DNA from: Sphingomonadales bacterium
Lineage (GTDB): Bacteria; Pseudomonadota; Alphaproteobacteria; Sphingomonadales; Emcibacteraceae
Reading direction: 5' to 3'
Assembly: GCA_011051815.1 (NCBI GenBank)
Contig: DRKK01000175.1
Span: 1 to 7,612, forward strand
DNA length: 7,612 bases
A program made the translations under genes and the position numbers. The notes beneath the pieces are model-generated. The model ran no database searches and was not told the DNA's origin. It was given only the letters and a program-made list of their open reading frames with translations. This document shows, one piece after another, positions 1 to 6,215 of the stretch. Position 1 is the stretch's first letter. The number at the start of each line of letters is the position of its first letter.

Positions 1-92
1 AAGTGTTGGACGGGGAAATAGATATTTTCCTTAACGCCGCCCTTGCCGCCCGTGTTCATGGCGCTTCTGATAATGTAGAAGATTTGGAATAA
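1..92 (+). CDS. C-terminal end of an unidentified protein (partial)
   Basis: An open frame enters from the left edge (first full codon at base 3) and stops with TAA at 90-92, giving 29 residues: a helical Leu/Ala-rich stretch with FLNAALAARVHG in it, then an acidic tail ending NVEDLE. Codon use looks coding, with a GC-rich third position in the alanine codons. The gene converges on the bactofilin gene, with only 6 bases between the two stop codons. Too little is present to assign a family, and I do not recognise the tail. That it is a real gene end rests on codon use and on the neat convergent packing. Confidence 0.55.
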   Translation, partial: VLDGEIDIFLNAALAARVHGASDNVEDLE

Positions 93-110
93 ACCGGATC
101 AGGCGGTTTT
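91..110. terminator. possible short bidirectional terminator between convergent genes
   Basis: A 6-base perfect inverted repeat (AAACCG at 91-96, CGGTTT at 104-109) with a 7-base loop lies across the two convergent stop codons. On the plus strand it runs into four T residues; on the minus strand the tail is TTTATT. The position is right for ending both transcripts, but the stem is short and the T tract weak. Confidence 0.3.
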
Positions 111-545
111 CTGTTCCGGGGGTTTTGCGCCCGTAACTTTTGCGATGCTGGCATTATCCTGCCCCGCATTGGTTTTATGGGTCAGTTTACCTTCGATAAA
201 GGCACCAGCCTCCACACTCAAAGTTTCATGGAACAAGTCACCGGTTACTTTTGCCGATTTTTCAAGGCGAATATTACGGCCATTGATCTGGCCCTTTACG
301 GTTCCTTTAACAGTGACTTTATCTGCAGTCACAACGCCCTCTACAGCGCCCTGCTCACCAATGGTAAGGGAGGCACACCGTACATCGCCCTCTATGGTGC
401 CATCCAATTGCATCTCACCAAGGGTGGTGATATTGCCTGTGATGGTGACATCGGAACTAATGATGGAAGGAACGGAATTTGTGGGGCGTGTTGATTTATT
501 CATGGTGCTAGCTGTCATACTCTTGTCGTTGGATTTTGAGAACAT
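99..545 (-). CDS. bactofilin (polymer-forming cytoskeletal protein)
   Basis: Bactofilins form nucleotide-free filaments on the inner face of the cytoplasmic membrane and recruit cell wall enzymes. From the ATG at 543-545 the protein has 148 residues. About 27 flexible Ser/Thr/Asn/Lys-rich residues come first, then the bactofilin beta-helix core at about 28-123 (short Val/Ile/Gly-rich repeats such as ITGNITTLGEMQLDGTIEG), then a flexible tail ending EQKTA. This start is chosen over an in-frame ATG at 588-590 for two reasons. It gives an MFSK N-terminus, which matches the membrane-targeting start of Caulobacter BacA, and a TAAGG ribosome site lies 9 bases upstream. ATGs at 516-518 and 501-503 are weaker choices. 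The gene overlaps the end of the M23 peptidase gene by 38 bases, so the two are almost certainly co-transcribed. Pairing of a bactofilin with an M23 peptidase is known from other alphaproteobacteria and from Helicobacter (CcmA with Csd1). Family assignment is firm; the exact shape function is inferred. Confidence 0.95.
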   Translation of the reverse strand: MFSKSNDKSMTASTMNKSTRPTNSVPSIISSDVTITGNITTLGEMQLDGTIEGDVRCASLTIGEQGAVEGVVTADKVTVKGTVKGQINGRNIRLEKSAKVTGDLFHETLSVEAGAFIEGKLTHKTNAGQDNASIAKVTGAKPPEQKTA

Positions 546-1704
546 TATTCGATGCCTTAAATATTTTCTGCGGGTTAATAGGCTTGCCATTAAACCAGAT
601 TTCGTAATGCAGGTGAGGACTGGTACTGCGGCCTGTTGATCCCATCAGGCCAATCTTCTGTTCCAGCGTGACCTTGTCACCTTTTTTCACCAATATCTTG
701 GAAAGATGACCATATCGTGACCGAAATCCATTTCCGTGATCAATTTCAATAAAATTACCATATGCCCCGTTACGGCCAGCCTTGATAATGGTGCCATTGG
801 CCGAGGCATAGATGGGCGTTTTCCACCATCCGGCCATATCAATACCGTGATGACGGGCCCATTTTTTCTTGAAAGGATCTTTGCGGATACCAAAGGAACT
901 AGAAATATAATATTTCTTCGCCGGTTTCCCGACCGGAATATGCTGCATAGCACTTTCCAGATCAATCAATCGATTATGATGGGCATATAATTTGGCAAAA
1001 GGTTCATTGGACGACAAGTCAATGTCGTTATTTTCAGAATAGAGAATGAATGGCCCGCCCATGGCCATGGACAGTGACGGTCTGTTCCGGGACAGCTGAA
1101 TTAATTTACTGCTTTTAATACCGGATTTCTTCAATGTGTTTTCCACATATTCAATTTTGCGGGATATGCGGCTAATCATTTTTTCGGCAAGGGCCTGTTG
1201 CTGTTGCTCAATACGGGCAATACTGAATTCAAAATTGGCCAACTGTGCCTTATGGTTCTGATAAACACCAATCACATCGGAAGATTCAGCATTATAGCTG
1301 ATCACATCGGGCTCGGCGTTATTTTTTTGTGGTAGTGTATTCTTTATTTGTGACTGTTTTTGATCCGGCAGCATGGTAGACGAAAGAGACTTATCGGCCT
1401 CCAGGAGCTGTTGCAGGTAAATCTGTCGCTGTTCCAAGGCCATGGTCGATTTCTGAATATCCTTCTTCAGATTATCAAACTGTTCATTTGCCTTGGTATA
1501 GTTTTTTTCTGCCTTTGCCAGCTCCACATCTTTTGCCGCCAGTATTTCGGCGCGAAAAACATAACTGTAAGAGGTGAGGGCAGTCCAGACGAAAACACCG
1601 AATAAAGCAAAAATGGCAATGAGTTGGGTACGGTGGGAAATGGAAACAAACCGAACAACACCATTGGTCCTGAAATACAGCTGTCTTTCAGGGAAACGCT
1701 GCAT
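508..1704 (-). CDS. membrane-anchored M23 peptidoglycan DD-metallopeptidase (LmdC-like)
   Basis: This is probably a zinc endopeptidase that cuts peptidoglycan cross-links in the periplasm. In the 398-residue form the protein has a short basic cytoplasmic N-terminus (MQRFPERQLYFRTNG), one membrane segment at about 26-50, long coiled-coil-like stretches at about 52-110 and 150-195, and a C-terminal M23/LytM domain at about 260-380. The zinc and catalytic residues are all present: H285 and D289 (HHGID), H333 (RYGHL), H364 and H366 (SPHLHYE), so it is predicted active, unlike degenerate EnvC-type factors. The frame stays open upstream to an ATG at 1828-1830 (440 residues), with further ATGs at 1747-1749 and 1723-1725. 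The 1704 start is preferred because GAGAG lies 8 bases before it and the conserved-looking part of the N-terminus begins there. The gene overlaps the bactofilin gene by 38 bases. In related bacteria the bactofilin recruits such an enzyme through its cytoplasmic N-terminus. Family is sure; the start is not. Confidence 0.93.
   Translation of the reverse strand: MQRFPERQLYFRTNGVVRFVSISHRTQLIAIFALFGVFVWTALTSYSYVFRAEILAAKDVELAKAEKNYTKANEQFDNLKKDIQKSTMALEQRQIYLQQLLEADKSLSSTMLPDQKQSQIKNTLPQKNNAEPDVISYNAESSDVIGVYQNHKAQLANFEFSIARIEQQQQALAEKMISRISRKIEYVENTLKKSGIKSSKLIQLSRNRPSLSMAMGGPFILYSENNDIDLSSNEPFAKLYAHHNRLIDLESAMQHIPVGKPAKKYYISSSFGIRKDPFKKKWARHHGIDMAGWWKTPIYASANGTIIKAGRNGAYGNFIEIDHGNGFRSRYGHLSKILVKKGDKVTLEQKIGLMGSTGRSTSPHLHYEIWFNGKPINPQKIFKASNNVLKIQRQEYDS
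555..559 (-). promoter_or_regulatory. ribosome binding site of the bactofilin gene
   Basis: TAAGG on the minus strand lies 9 bases before the ATG at 543-545, inside the coding sequence of the M23 gene. None of the other in-frame starts has a comparably placed site, so this decides the bactofilin start. Confidence 0.5.
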
Positions 1705-1712
1705 GATCGTTT

Positions 1713-1717
1713 CTCTC
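1713..1717 (-). promoter_or_regulatory. candidate ribosome binding site of the M23 gene
   Basis: GAGAG on the minus strand lies 8 bases before the ATG at 1702-1704. The other candidate starts are poorly served. The ATG at 1747-1749 directly abuts its AAGAGG, the ATG at 1723-1725 is about 17 bases from GAGGA, and the ATG at 1828-1830 is about 16 bases from AGGGT. Confidence 0.35.
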
Positions 1718-1857
1718 AATTTCATAAAAAAATTTGAAATTGTCCTCATCCTCTTGTTAACAAAACCCGCCTTTATATTTTTATAGGCTGCATTTGATAC
1801 TAAAGCGTAAATAAATGCAATAATTTTCATTGAATAGCAAATATTTACCCTAAATTA

Positions 1858-1886
1858 AGTATAAATTTAATCCGATTTCTGTGCAA
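1858..1886 (-). promoter_or_regulatory. sigma70-like promoter for the M23-bactofilin pair
   Basis: On the minus strand TTGCAC (1881-1886) is followed after exactly 17 bases by TATACT (1858-1863). The -10 matches the consensus at five of six positions and the -35 at three. Transcription would begin near 1851, in the 36-base gap between the DUF455 stop and the longest M23 frame. This suggests the morphogenesis pair can be expressed independently of glnE-bcp-DUF455. It was judged by eye only. Confidence 0.45.
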
Positions 1887-2661
1887 GGGGCAGATAAAAA
1901 AATTCTTCGAACCCAGCCCGCGTTCTGGCCGCTTTATTAAAAGGCGGTTTTATCTGACCTTTAAAATATTGCGACACAAGGTTTTGATATGTTTCCGCAG
2001 GATCTAGATTTTTCTTCTGACATATATGGTTAAACCATTTCTGTCCCGCATGAACATGGGCGATTTCCTCTTCATAAATCATAGATAAGGCCTCAGCACT
2101 TTTAAGGTCATTGGCTTTTTCCAGCCGCACGATCATGGCGGGCGTTACATCAAGGCCGCGTGCTTCCAAAACCAAGGGGACAACGGCAAGCCGCGCCAAT
2201 AAATCATGGGCCGTATCCATAGCAGATTGCCAGAGGCCATCATGGGCCGGCATATCACCGTAAGTGACCCCGTAAGATTGAAGCCTATCTGTTATCATCT
2301 GAAAATGCCGCGCCTCATCATCGGCAACCTGTGTCCAGTCATTGGTAAATCCCCTTGGCATATCCCCGCCAAAGCGGGCCACCATATCCCAGGCCAGATC
2401 AATGGCGTTAAATTCAATATGGGCAATCGCATGAAGCAGAGCGGCAACATTACGTCGTTTTGGCATATAGCGAGGCATAAGAAGCTCGGGGACCACAGGC
2501 CGGGCAGGGCGATCCGGCGGACAGGCCGGAAAAGCATGAGATAACACCCCGTCCTGCCAGTCTTTGGCATAGCAGCGACTAAGCCGGATTTTATCTTCCG
2601 GAGGGGCTGAGTTCAGAATTTCAATGGCCGCATCGCCAATGGTAAGCGGAGGAGCCGTCAT
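1867..2661 (-). CDS. DUF455 ferritin-like putative di-iron protein
   Basis: The 264-residue protein matches the DUF455 family of ferritin-like four-helix proteins, whose role is not established; the tRNA hydroxylase MiaE is a more distant ferritin-like relative. Likely metal ligands fall one set per helix: E83 (HIEFNAID), E116 and H119 (DEARHF, an ExxH), E166 (LVLEARGLD), and E199 and H202 (EEEIAHV, a second ExxH). All six expected carboxylate/histidine ligands are present, so a working di-iron site is likely. The C-terminus carries KPPFN followed by AARTRAGF, typical of the family. It has no signal peptide and no membrane segment, so it is probably cytoplasmic. The ATG at 2659-2661 shares one base with the bcp stop (TAATG), and only weak Shine-Dalgarno pairing is seen, pointing to translational coupling with the peroxiredoxin. 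An oxidation or peroxide-linked role is inferred from this neighbour only. Confidence 0.88.
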   Translation of the reverse strand: MTAPPLTIGDAAIEILNSAPPEDKIRLSRCYAKDWQDGVLSHAFPACPPDRPARPVVPELLMPRYMPKRRNVAALLHAIAHIEFNAIDLAWDMVARFGGDMPRGFTNDWTQVADDEARHFQMITDRLQSYGVTYGDMPAHDGLWQSAMDTAHDLLARLAVVPLVLEARGLDVTPAMIVRLEKANDLKSAEALSMIYEEEIAHVHAGQKWFNHICQKKNLDPAETYQNLVSQYFKGQIKPPFNKAARTRAGFEEFFYLPLAQKSD

Positions 2662-3122
2662 TAAAGTTCTTTGACAGCCTCCAGCACCGCATCAGCATGG
2701 CCTTTGACTTTTACTTTGTGCCAGATTTTCTGGATTACGCCATTCTGATCGATGAGGAAGGTGGCCCGTTCAATACCCATATATTCCCGACCATAGAGTT
2801 TTTTCAGAATCCAGACGCCGTAAGCCTCACATAATATGCCGTCTTCATCAGATATAAGGTTAATTTTAAGGTCCTGCTTTGCAATGAAATTCTGGTGACG
2901 CTTTATGCTGTCCTTAGACGCACCGAGAATGACGGCCCCGGCGGCCTCAAATTCTGCCTTTTTAGCGGTAAAATCTCTGGCTTCCGTGGTACAGCCCGGT
3001 GTGCTGTCCTTGGGGTAGAAGTATAAAACCAGTTTCTTGCCCTTGAAATCACTCAAACTTACAATATCGCCGTTTTCATTTGGCAGGGAAAAATCAGGGG
3101 CTTTTTGGCCAACGTCCAGCAT
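2661..3122 (-). CDS. bcp: thioredoxin-dependent thiol peroxidase, Bcp/PrxQ family
   Basis: This cytoplasmic peroxiredoxin reduces hydrogen peroxide and organic hydroperoxides. Its 153 residues are the normal length for the family. The active site PKDSTPGC holds P37, T41 and the peroxidatic cysteine C44 (PxxxTxxC). The position five residues after C44, where E. coli Bcp and plant PrxQ carry the resolving cysteine, is R49 here. The only other cysteine is C98 in GILCEAYGVW, which aligns with a cysteine of E. coli Bcp that is not the resolving one. The enzyme therefore looks like the 1-Cys form of the family, or uses C98 or a partner thiol. The ATG at 3120-3122 has a clear AAGGA site 7 bases upstream. 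The gene follows glnE by about 32 bases, and its stop overlaps the start of the DUF455 gene by one base. Confidence 0.95.
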   Translation of the reverse strand: MLDVGQKAPDFSLPNENGDIVSLSDFKGKKLVLYFYPKDSTPGCTTEARDFTAKKAEFEAAGAVILGASKDSIKRHQNFIAKQDLKINLISDEDGILCEAYGVWILKKLYGREYMGIERATFLIDQNGVIQKIWHKVKVKGHADAVLEAVKEL

Positions 3123-3129
3123 CGTAAAA

Positions 3130-3134
3130 TCCTT
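3130..3134 (-). promoter_or_regulatory. ribosome binding site of bcp
   Basis: AAGGA on the minus strand lies 7 bases before the bcp ATG, within the short gap after glnE. It fixes the start and fits co-transcription with glnE, as no good promoter is seen in the gap. Confidence 0.6.
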
Positions 3135-3154
3135 ATTTATTAATCATGATGACA

Positions 3155-6124
3155 TTATGATTTTTCAGCGGGACATTCAATTATTTCCCGGTAAATACCA
3201 TAAATATTTTTTTGAATTTCTGTAACTTTCTGAGCCAGCTGTTCGAGCGTATCCACATCAAACCTTTCACAAAGCGTATCTATCAAACCCTGCTGATTTT
3301 CTGAAAGCTTTATCTCATCACCAAGGCAAAGCCGCAATACGGCCTGAAGATTTTGCATAAAATCACAACCATGATAGAGCATATTGCCGTTATAGTCGGG
3401 CAGAATATGATTTTTTTTCAATGTTGAAATCTGGTCAAGCGTATTGGTGACAAAGATTTCCGGATATTGGGACCCATATTTCAGGAGCAAATACTGACAG
3501 ATAAATTCTATATCCACCAACCCGCCCCGGATATGTTTCACGGCCCATATATCCTTTGTTCCAAACTCATTGAACAGCTTTTCCCGCATGTCAGCCGTAT
3601 CATGCAATAAATTCTGCCGGTTGCTGTCTTTCAGGGCAGTTTGAACAATCTGAGATATTTTTTTCCCGATTTCTGCATCTGCCACAATGGTGCGGCCCCG
3701 GGTCAGTGCCAGATGTTCCCATGTCCAGGCATCATTCATTTGATAAGTCTCAAAGCCTTGCAAGGTTACGGCAATGGGACCGGCATTGCCCGACGGGCGC
3801 AAGCGCATATCAACCTCATACAGCTTACCTTCACCGGTCATGGCGGTCAGGGCATTGATAAACTGCTGGCTCAGACGGGCAAAATAGTGATTTATGGACA
3901 GAGCTTTCGTGCCGTTTGAAAAAGGCGGGGCTTGCCCGGGGTCATAAATAAATACAAGATCAAGGTCAGATGTGGGCGTCAATTCCCGGCCGCCCAGTTT
4001 GCCCAGTGCAAAAATCGCAAATTGGGCCCCCTCTATTACGCCATGTTTTCTGGCAAATTCCCGTTTCACTTCCGCCAGCATAACCTCAAGAATGATGTCG
4101 GCAACCATGGACAGATTCTTGCCCGCCGTTCTGGCATCAATATTATTGCGCAGAATTTGCACTCCGACCTGAAATTTATGCTCACTGGCCCATTTTCGGC
4201 TTATATCCAGAATATCCTGAAAATCCTGCGCCAGAGCAAGCTGGTCCTTGAGGTGCGCTCTCAAACCCTCCCTATTGAAAGAGGCCTCAAAAAAATTATT
4301 ATTCACTACCGCATCAAGCAACAGAGGCCGCTTGGCCAATTGCTCAGCCAGATTAGGCGCAATGCCAATAATTTCTGATAGCAGTTCCAGCAACCACGGC
4401 TGGGCTTTGATAAAGGAAAATAACTGAACGCCCGAGGGCAGGCGGGACAGGAATTTGTCAAATCTTTTAAAGCTACTGTCCGGATCGCCAAACCTGCTGA
4501 AATTACGCAAAATTTCCGGGACAAAGCCATGAAGTAGTTTTCGCGCCCGTTCCGTCCGACAGGCCCGGTATCGCCCAAGCAACCATGCCTGAATAATATT
4601 GTAAATAGCTTTGGGGTCTTCATATCCCGCCTCGGAGATAACCTGCAAACTTGCTTTATTATAATCATCCGGTGGAAAGGCGAGCAGATGGTCATCCACC
4701 TCATCATCCTGGTGGGATTCTTTCAGTAAATCCGTGAAGAGCCGGTGAACATTCCGCAAGTGATGATCAAGCTCCTGCTCAAAATCACGCTGGTCTTTAT
4801 AACCCATAAAACTTGTTATTCTGCTCAAATCCTCTGCACTGTCCGGCATCACATGGGTCTGGTCATCGTTGATCATTTGAAGCCGATGTTCCAACCGCCT
4901 GTAATAGCCATAGGCCCTTTGCAGAATTAGATTATCTGCTTCCGATAGCTTTCCGGCTTTTTCCAAGGCATTCAAGGCCTCACAGGTTGGGGCGACCTGT
5001 AAGTCCGGCTCCCGTCCACCGGCGATAAGCTGGAAAATCTGGGCGTAGAACTCGATCTCTCGAATACCGCCATGACCCAGCTTTATATCCTGTCCGGCAA
5101 AACAGATTTCCTTGTGGCCGTGATGCTGGTGAATAAGTTTTTTGATGGCATAAATATCCTCCAGCGCCACATAATCCAGATGCTTGCGCCAAACAAAGCT
5201 CTTGATACGGGACAGGAATTCATATCCGGCGGCGATGTCTCCCGCAACGGGCCGGGCCTTGATCATGGCCGCCCGTTCCCAATTCAGGCCCATGGACTGA
5301 TAGTATATTTCCGCGCCCTCCATAGACAGAGCAACAGCCGTGGCCCCGGGATCAGGCCTGAGCCTCAAATCCGTACGGAAAACATAACCCTCCGCCGTTC
5401 TTTCCTGCATAATTTTAACCAGATTACGGGTGAGTTTGATAAACATATCCTGTGCCGTTTTACGGCCTGTATAGCGGACTATATCCTTGTCATAGAGAAC
5501 GATCAAATCAATATCACTGGAATAATTAAGCTCGCGGCCGCCCATTTTTCCCATGGCCAGCACCACGTAACCTGTGCCTTTTGACATATCCGGCGTTGCC
5601 CGAAGTTTGTTCGCTTCTCTATCCGCGATATGACCTGGAATGGCCAGATTACCCTTGATCATTTCAATACGTAAAAGATGACTGACGACCAGAGATACGG
5701 ATGTTTCGGCGAATTCAGTCAGACTTCCCGTTATTTTATCCAAGGGCCATTGTCCCGAAAGGTCGGCAAAGGAAATAATCAACGCAACTTGTGATTTGCT
5801 TTGACGTAAAATTCTCATAACCTGAGCTGTGTCTTTTTCATCAGGCAAAGTTGCCAACAGATTTTTTATGGTTTTCTCAAAAAGAACATCTAGTGGCTGC
5901 GAAAAAATTTCTTTGGCAAAATGCACATCCCGAAACAACAAGCGTGATAAATAGGGGCTGTCAGTAAAAATTGCGTATAAAAGATATAAATAATTATTTT
6001 GATTAATTAATGTAGCAATATCTGTTACTTGTTGGTCTTGGCAGAGCTTTATGAAATCCGCGAATTTACCTTCTGCGTCTGTTTGATTGGTCGCCAGTGG
6101 AAAAAAGGTAGATATTTCCGCCAT
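3155..6124 (-). CDS. glnE: bifunctional glutamine synthetase adenylyltransferase/adenylyl-removing enzyme
   Basis: GlnE adds AMP to, and removes it from, a tyrosine of glutamine synthetase. It thereby tunes ammonia assimilation in response to PII protein and glutamine. From the ATG at 6122-6124 it has 989 residues, close to the 946 of E. coli. Two nucleotidyltransferase domains are visible. The N-terminal (adenylyl-removing) domain has GKMGGRELNYSSDID at about 192-206, with D204 and D206 as metal ligands, and RLRPDPGA at about 254-261. The C-terminal (adenylylating) domain has GKLGGRELTPTSDLD at about 708-722, with D720 and D722, and RLRPSGNAG at about 775-783. GHGGIREIEF (about 350-359) and GGLVDIEF (about 867-874) follow the two catalytic parts. 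An in-frame GTG at 6134-6136 could add four residues, but it is part of the AAGGTG ribosome site 9 bases before the ATG, so the ATG is preferred. It is the first gene of the minus-strand cluster. Both catalytic centres appear intact. Confidence 0.97.
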   Translation of the reverse strand: MAEISTFFPLATNQTDAEGKFADFIKLCQDQQVTDIATLINQNNYLYLLYAIFTDSPYLSRLLFRDVHFAKEIFSQPLDVLFEKTIKNLLATLPDEKDTAQVMRILRQSKSQVALIISFADLSGQWPLDKITGSLTEFAETSVSLVVSHLLRIEMIKGNLAIPGHIADREANKLRATPDMSKGTGYVVLAMGKMGGRELNYSSDIDLIVLYDKDIVRYTGRKTAQDMFIKLTRNLVKIMQERTAEGYVFRTDLRLRPDPGATAVALSMEGAEIYYQSMGLNWERAAMIKARPVAGDIAAGYEFLSRIKSFVWRKHLDYVALEDIYAIKKLIHQHHGHKEICFAGQDIKLGHGGIREIEFYAQIFQLIAGGREPDLQVAPTCEALNALEKAGKLSEADNLILQRAYGYYRRLEHRLQMINDDQTHVMPDSAEDLSRITSFMGYKDQRDFEQELDHHLRNVHRLFTDLLKESHQDDEVDDHLLAFPPDDYNKASLQVISEAGYEDPKAIYNIIQAWLLGRYRACRTERARKLLHGFVPEILRNFSRFGDPDSSFKRFDKFLSRLPSGVQLFSFIKAQPWLLELLSEIIGIAPNLAEQLAKRPLLLDAVVNNNFFEASFNREGLRAHLKDQLALAQDFQDILDISRKWASEHKFQVGVQILRNNIDARTAGKNLSMVADIILEVMLAEVKREFARKHGVIEGAQFAIFALGKLGGRELTPTSDLDLVFIYDPGQAPPFSNGTKALSINHYFARLSQQFINALTAMTGEGKLYEVDMRLRPSGNAGPIAVTLQGFETYQMNDAWTWEHLALTRGRTIVADAEIGKKISQIVQTALKDSNRQNLLHDTADMREKLFNEFGTKDIWAVKHIRGGLVDIEFICQYLLLKYGSQYPEIFVTNTLDQISTLKKNHILPDYNGNMLYHGCDFMQNLQAVLRLCLGDEIKLSENQQGLIDTLCERFDVDTLEQLAQKVTEIQKNIYGIYREIIECPAEKS

Positions 6125-6133
6125 AAAGTTTAG

Positions 6134-6139
6134 CACCTT
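6134..6139 (-). promoter_or_regulatory. ribosome binding site of glnE
   Basis: AAGGTG on the minus strand lies 9 bases before the ATG at 6122-6124. The alternative GTG start is the last three bases of this same site, which argues against GTG being used. Confidence 0.55.
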
Positions 6140-6169
6140 AATTAGGTCAAGTTTTTATTATATAGAGTG

Positions 6170-6191
6170 TTGCAGGCTATAATATCTGCAA
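6170..6191. promoter_or_regulatory. candidate operator: 6-base inverted repeat around a -10 box
   Basis: TTGCAG at 6170-6175 and CTGCAA at 6186-6191 form a perfect dyad with a 10-base AT-rich centre that contains TATAAT. Arms 16 bases apart centre to centre are not an exact helical repeat, so the case for a dimeric regulator is modest. A site here would block the plus-strand promoter directly and also cover the -35 position of the glnE promoter. No known regulator motif is recognised. Confidence 0.25.
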
Positions 6192-6202
6192 AATGTGATT
6201 AT

Positions 6203-6207
6203 AGAGA
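6203..6207 (+). promoter_or_regulatory. ribosome binding site of the AsmA-like gene
   Basis: AGAGA lies 8 bases before the TTG at 6216-6218. It supports TTG as the start, since the GTG at 6195 has no such site. Confidence 0.4.
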
Positions 6208-6215
6208 ATTATAAT

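Larger units (their letters stand above)
6125..6215. promoter_or_regulatory. divergent promoter region between glnE and the AsmA-like gene
   Basis: The 91-base AT-rich gap holds a perfect TATAAT on each strand: plus strand at 6178-6183 and minus strand at 6157-6162. Each would start transcription about 26 bases before its gene's start codon, which fits both genes. Neither has a good -35 match at 16-18 bases, so they may depend on an activator or another sigma factor. The two promoters face away from each other and overlap: each -10 occupies the other's -35 position. An inverted repeat, TTGCAG N10 CTGCAA, surrounds the plus-strand -10. Confidence 0.45.

Noticed and set aside
145..639. A 164-codon plus-strand frame opposite the bactofilin and M23 genes
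   Set aside because: It mirrors the valine/threonine-rich repeats of the bactofilin and has no independent support.
1196..1216. Short CTGTTG repeat giving four glutamines in a row in the M23 protein
   Set aside because: Only about two units, inside a coiled-coil region where glutamine runs are common; not a meaningful microsatellite.
1831..1866. Possible terminator between the DUF455 and M23 genes
   Set aside because: Only very short AT-only inverted repeats are present, with no GC stem or T tract. The space is better explained as a promoter.
4306..4707. Possible second product in another minus-strand frame inside glnE
   Set aside because: It overlaps the middle of glnE in a shifted frame, without domain likeness or ribosome site. 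The glnE frame is intact, so there is no frameshift to explain.
5072..5584. A 170-codon open frame on the plus strand
   Set aside because: It is antisense to the N-terminal catalytic domain of glnE, has no recognisable domain and no ribosome site that stands out. It is a shadow of the conserved gene.
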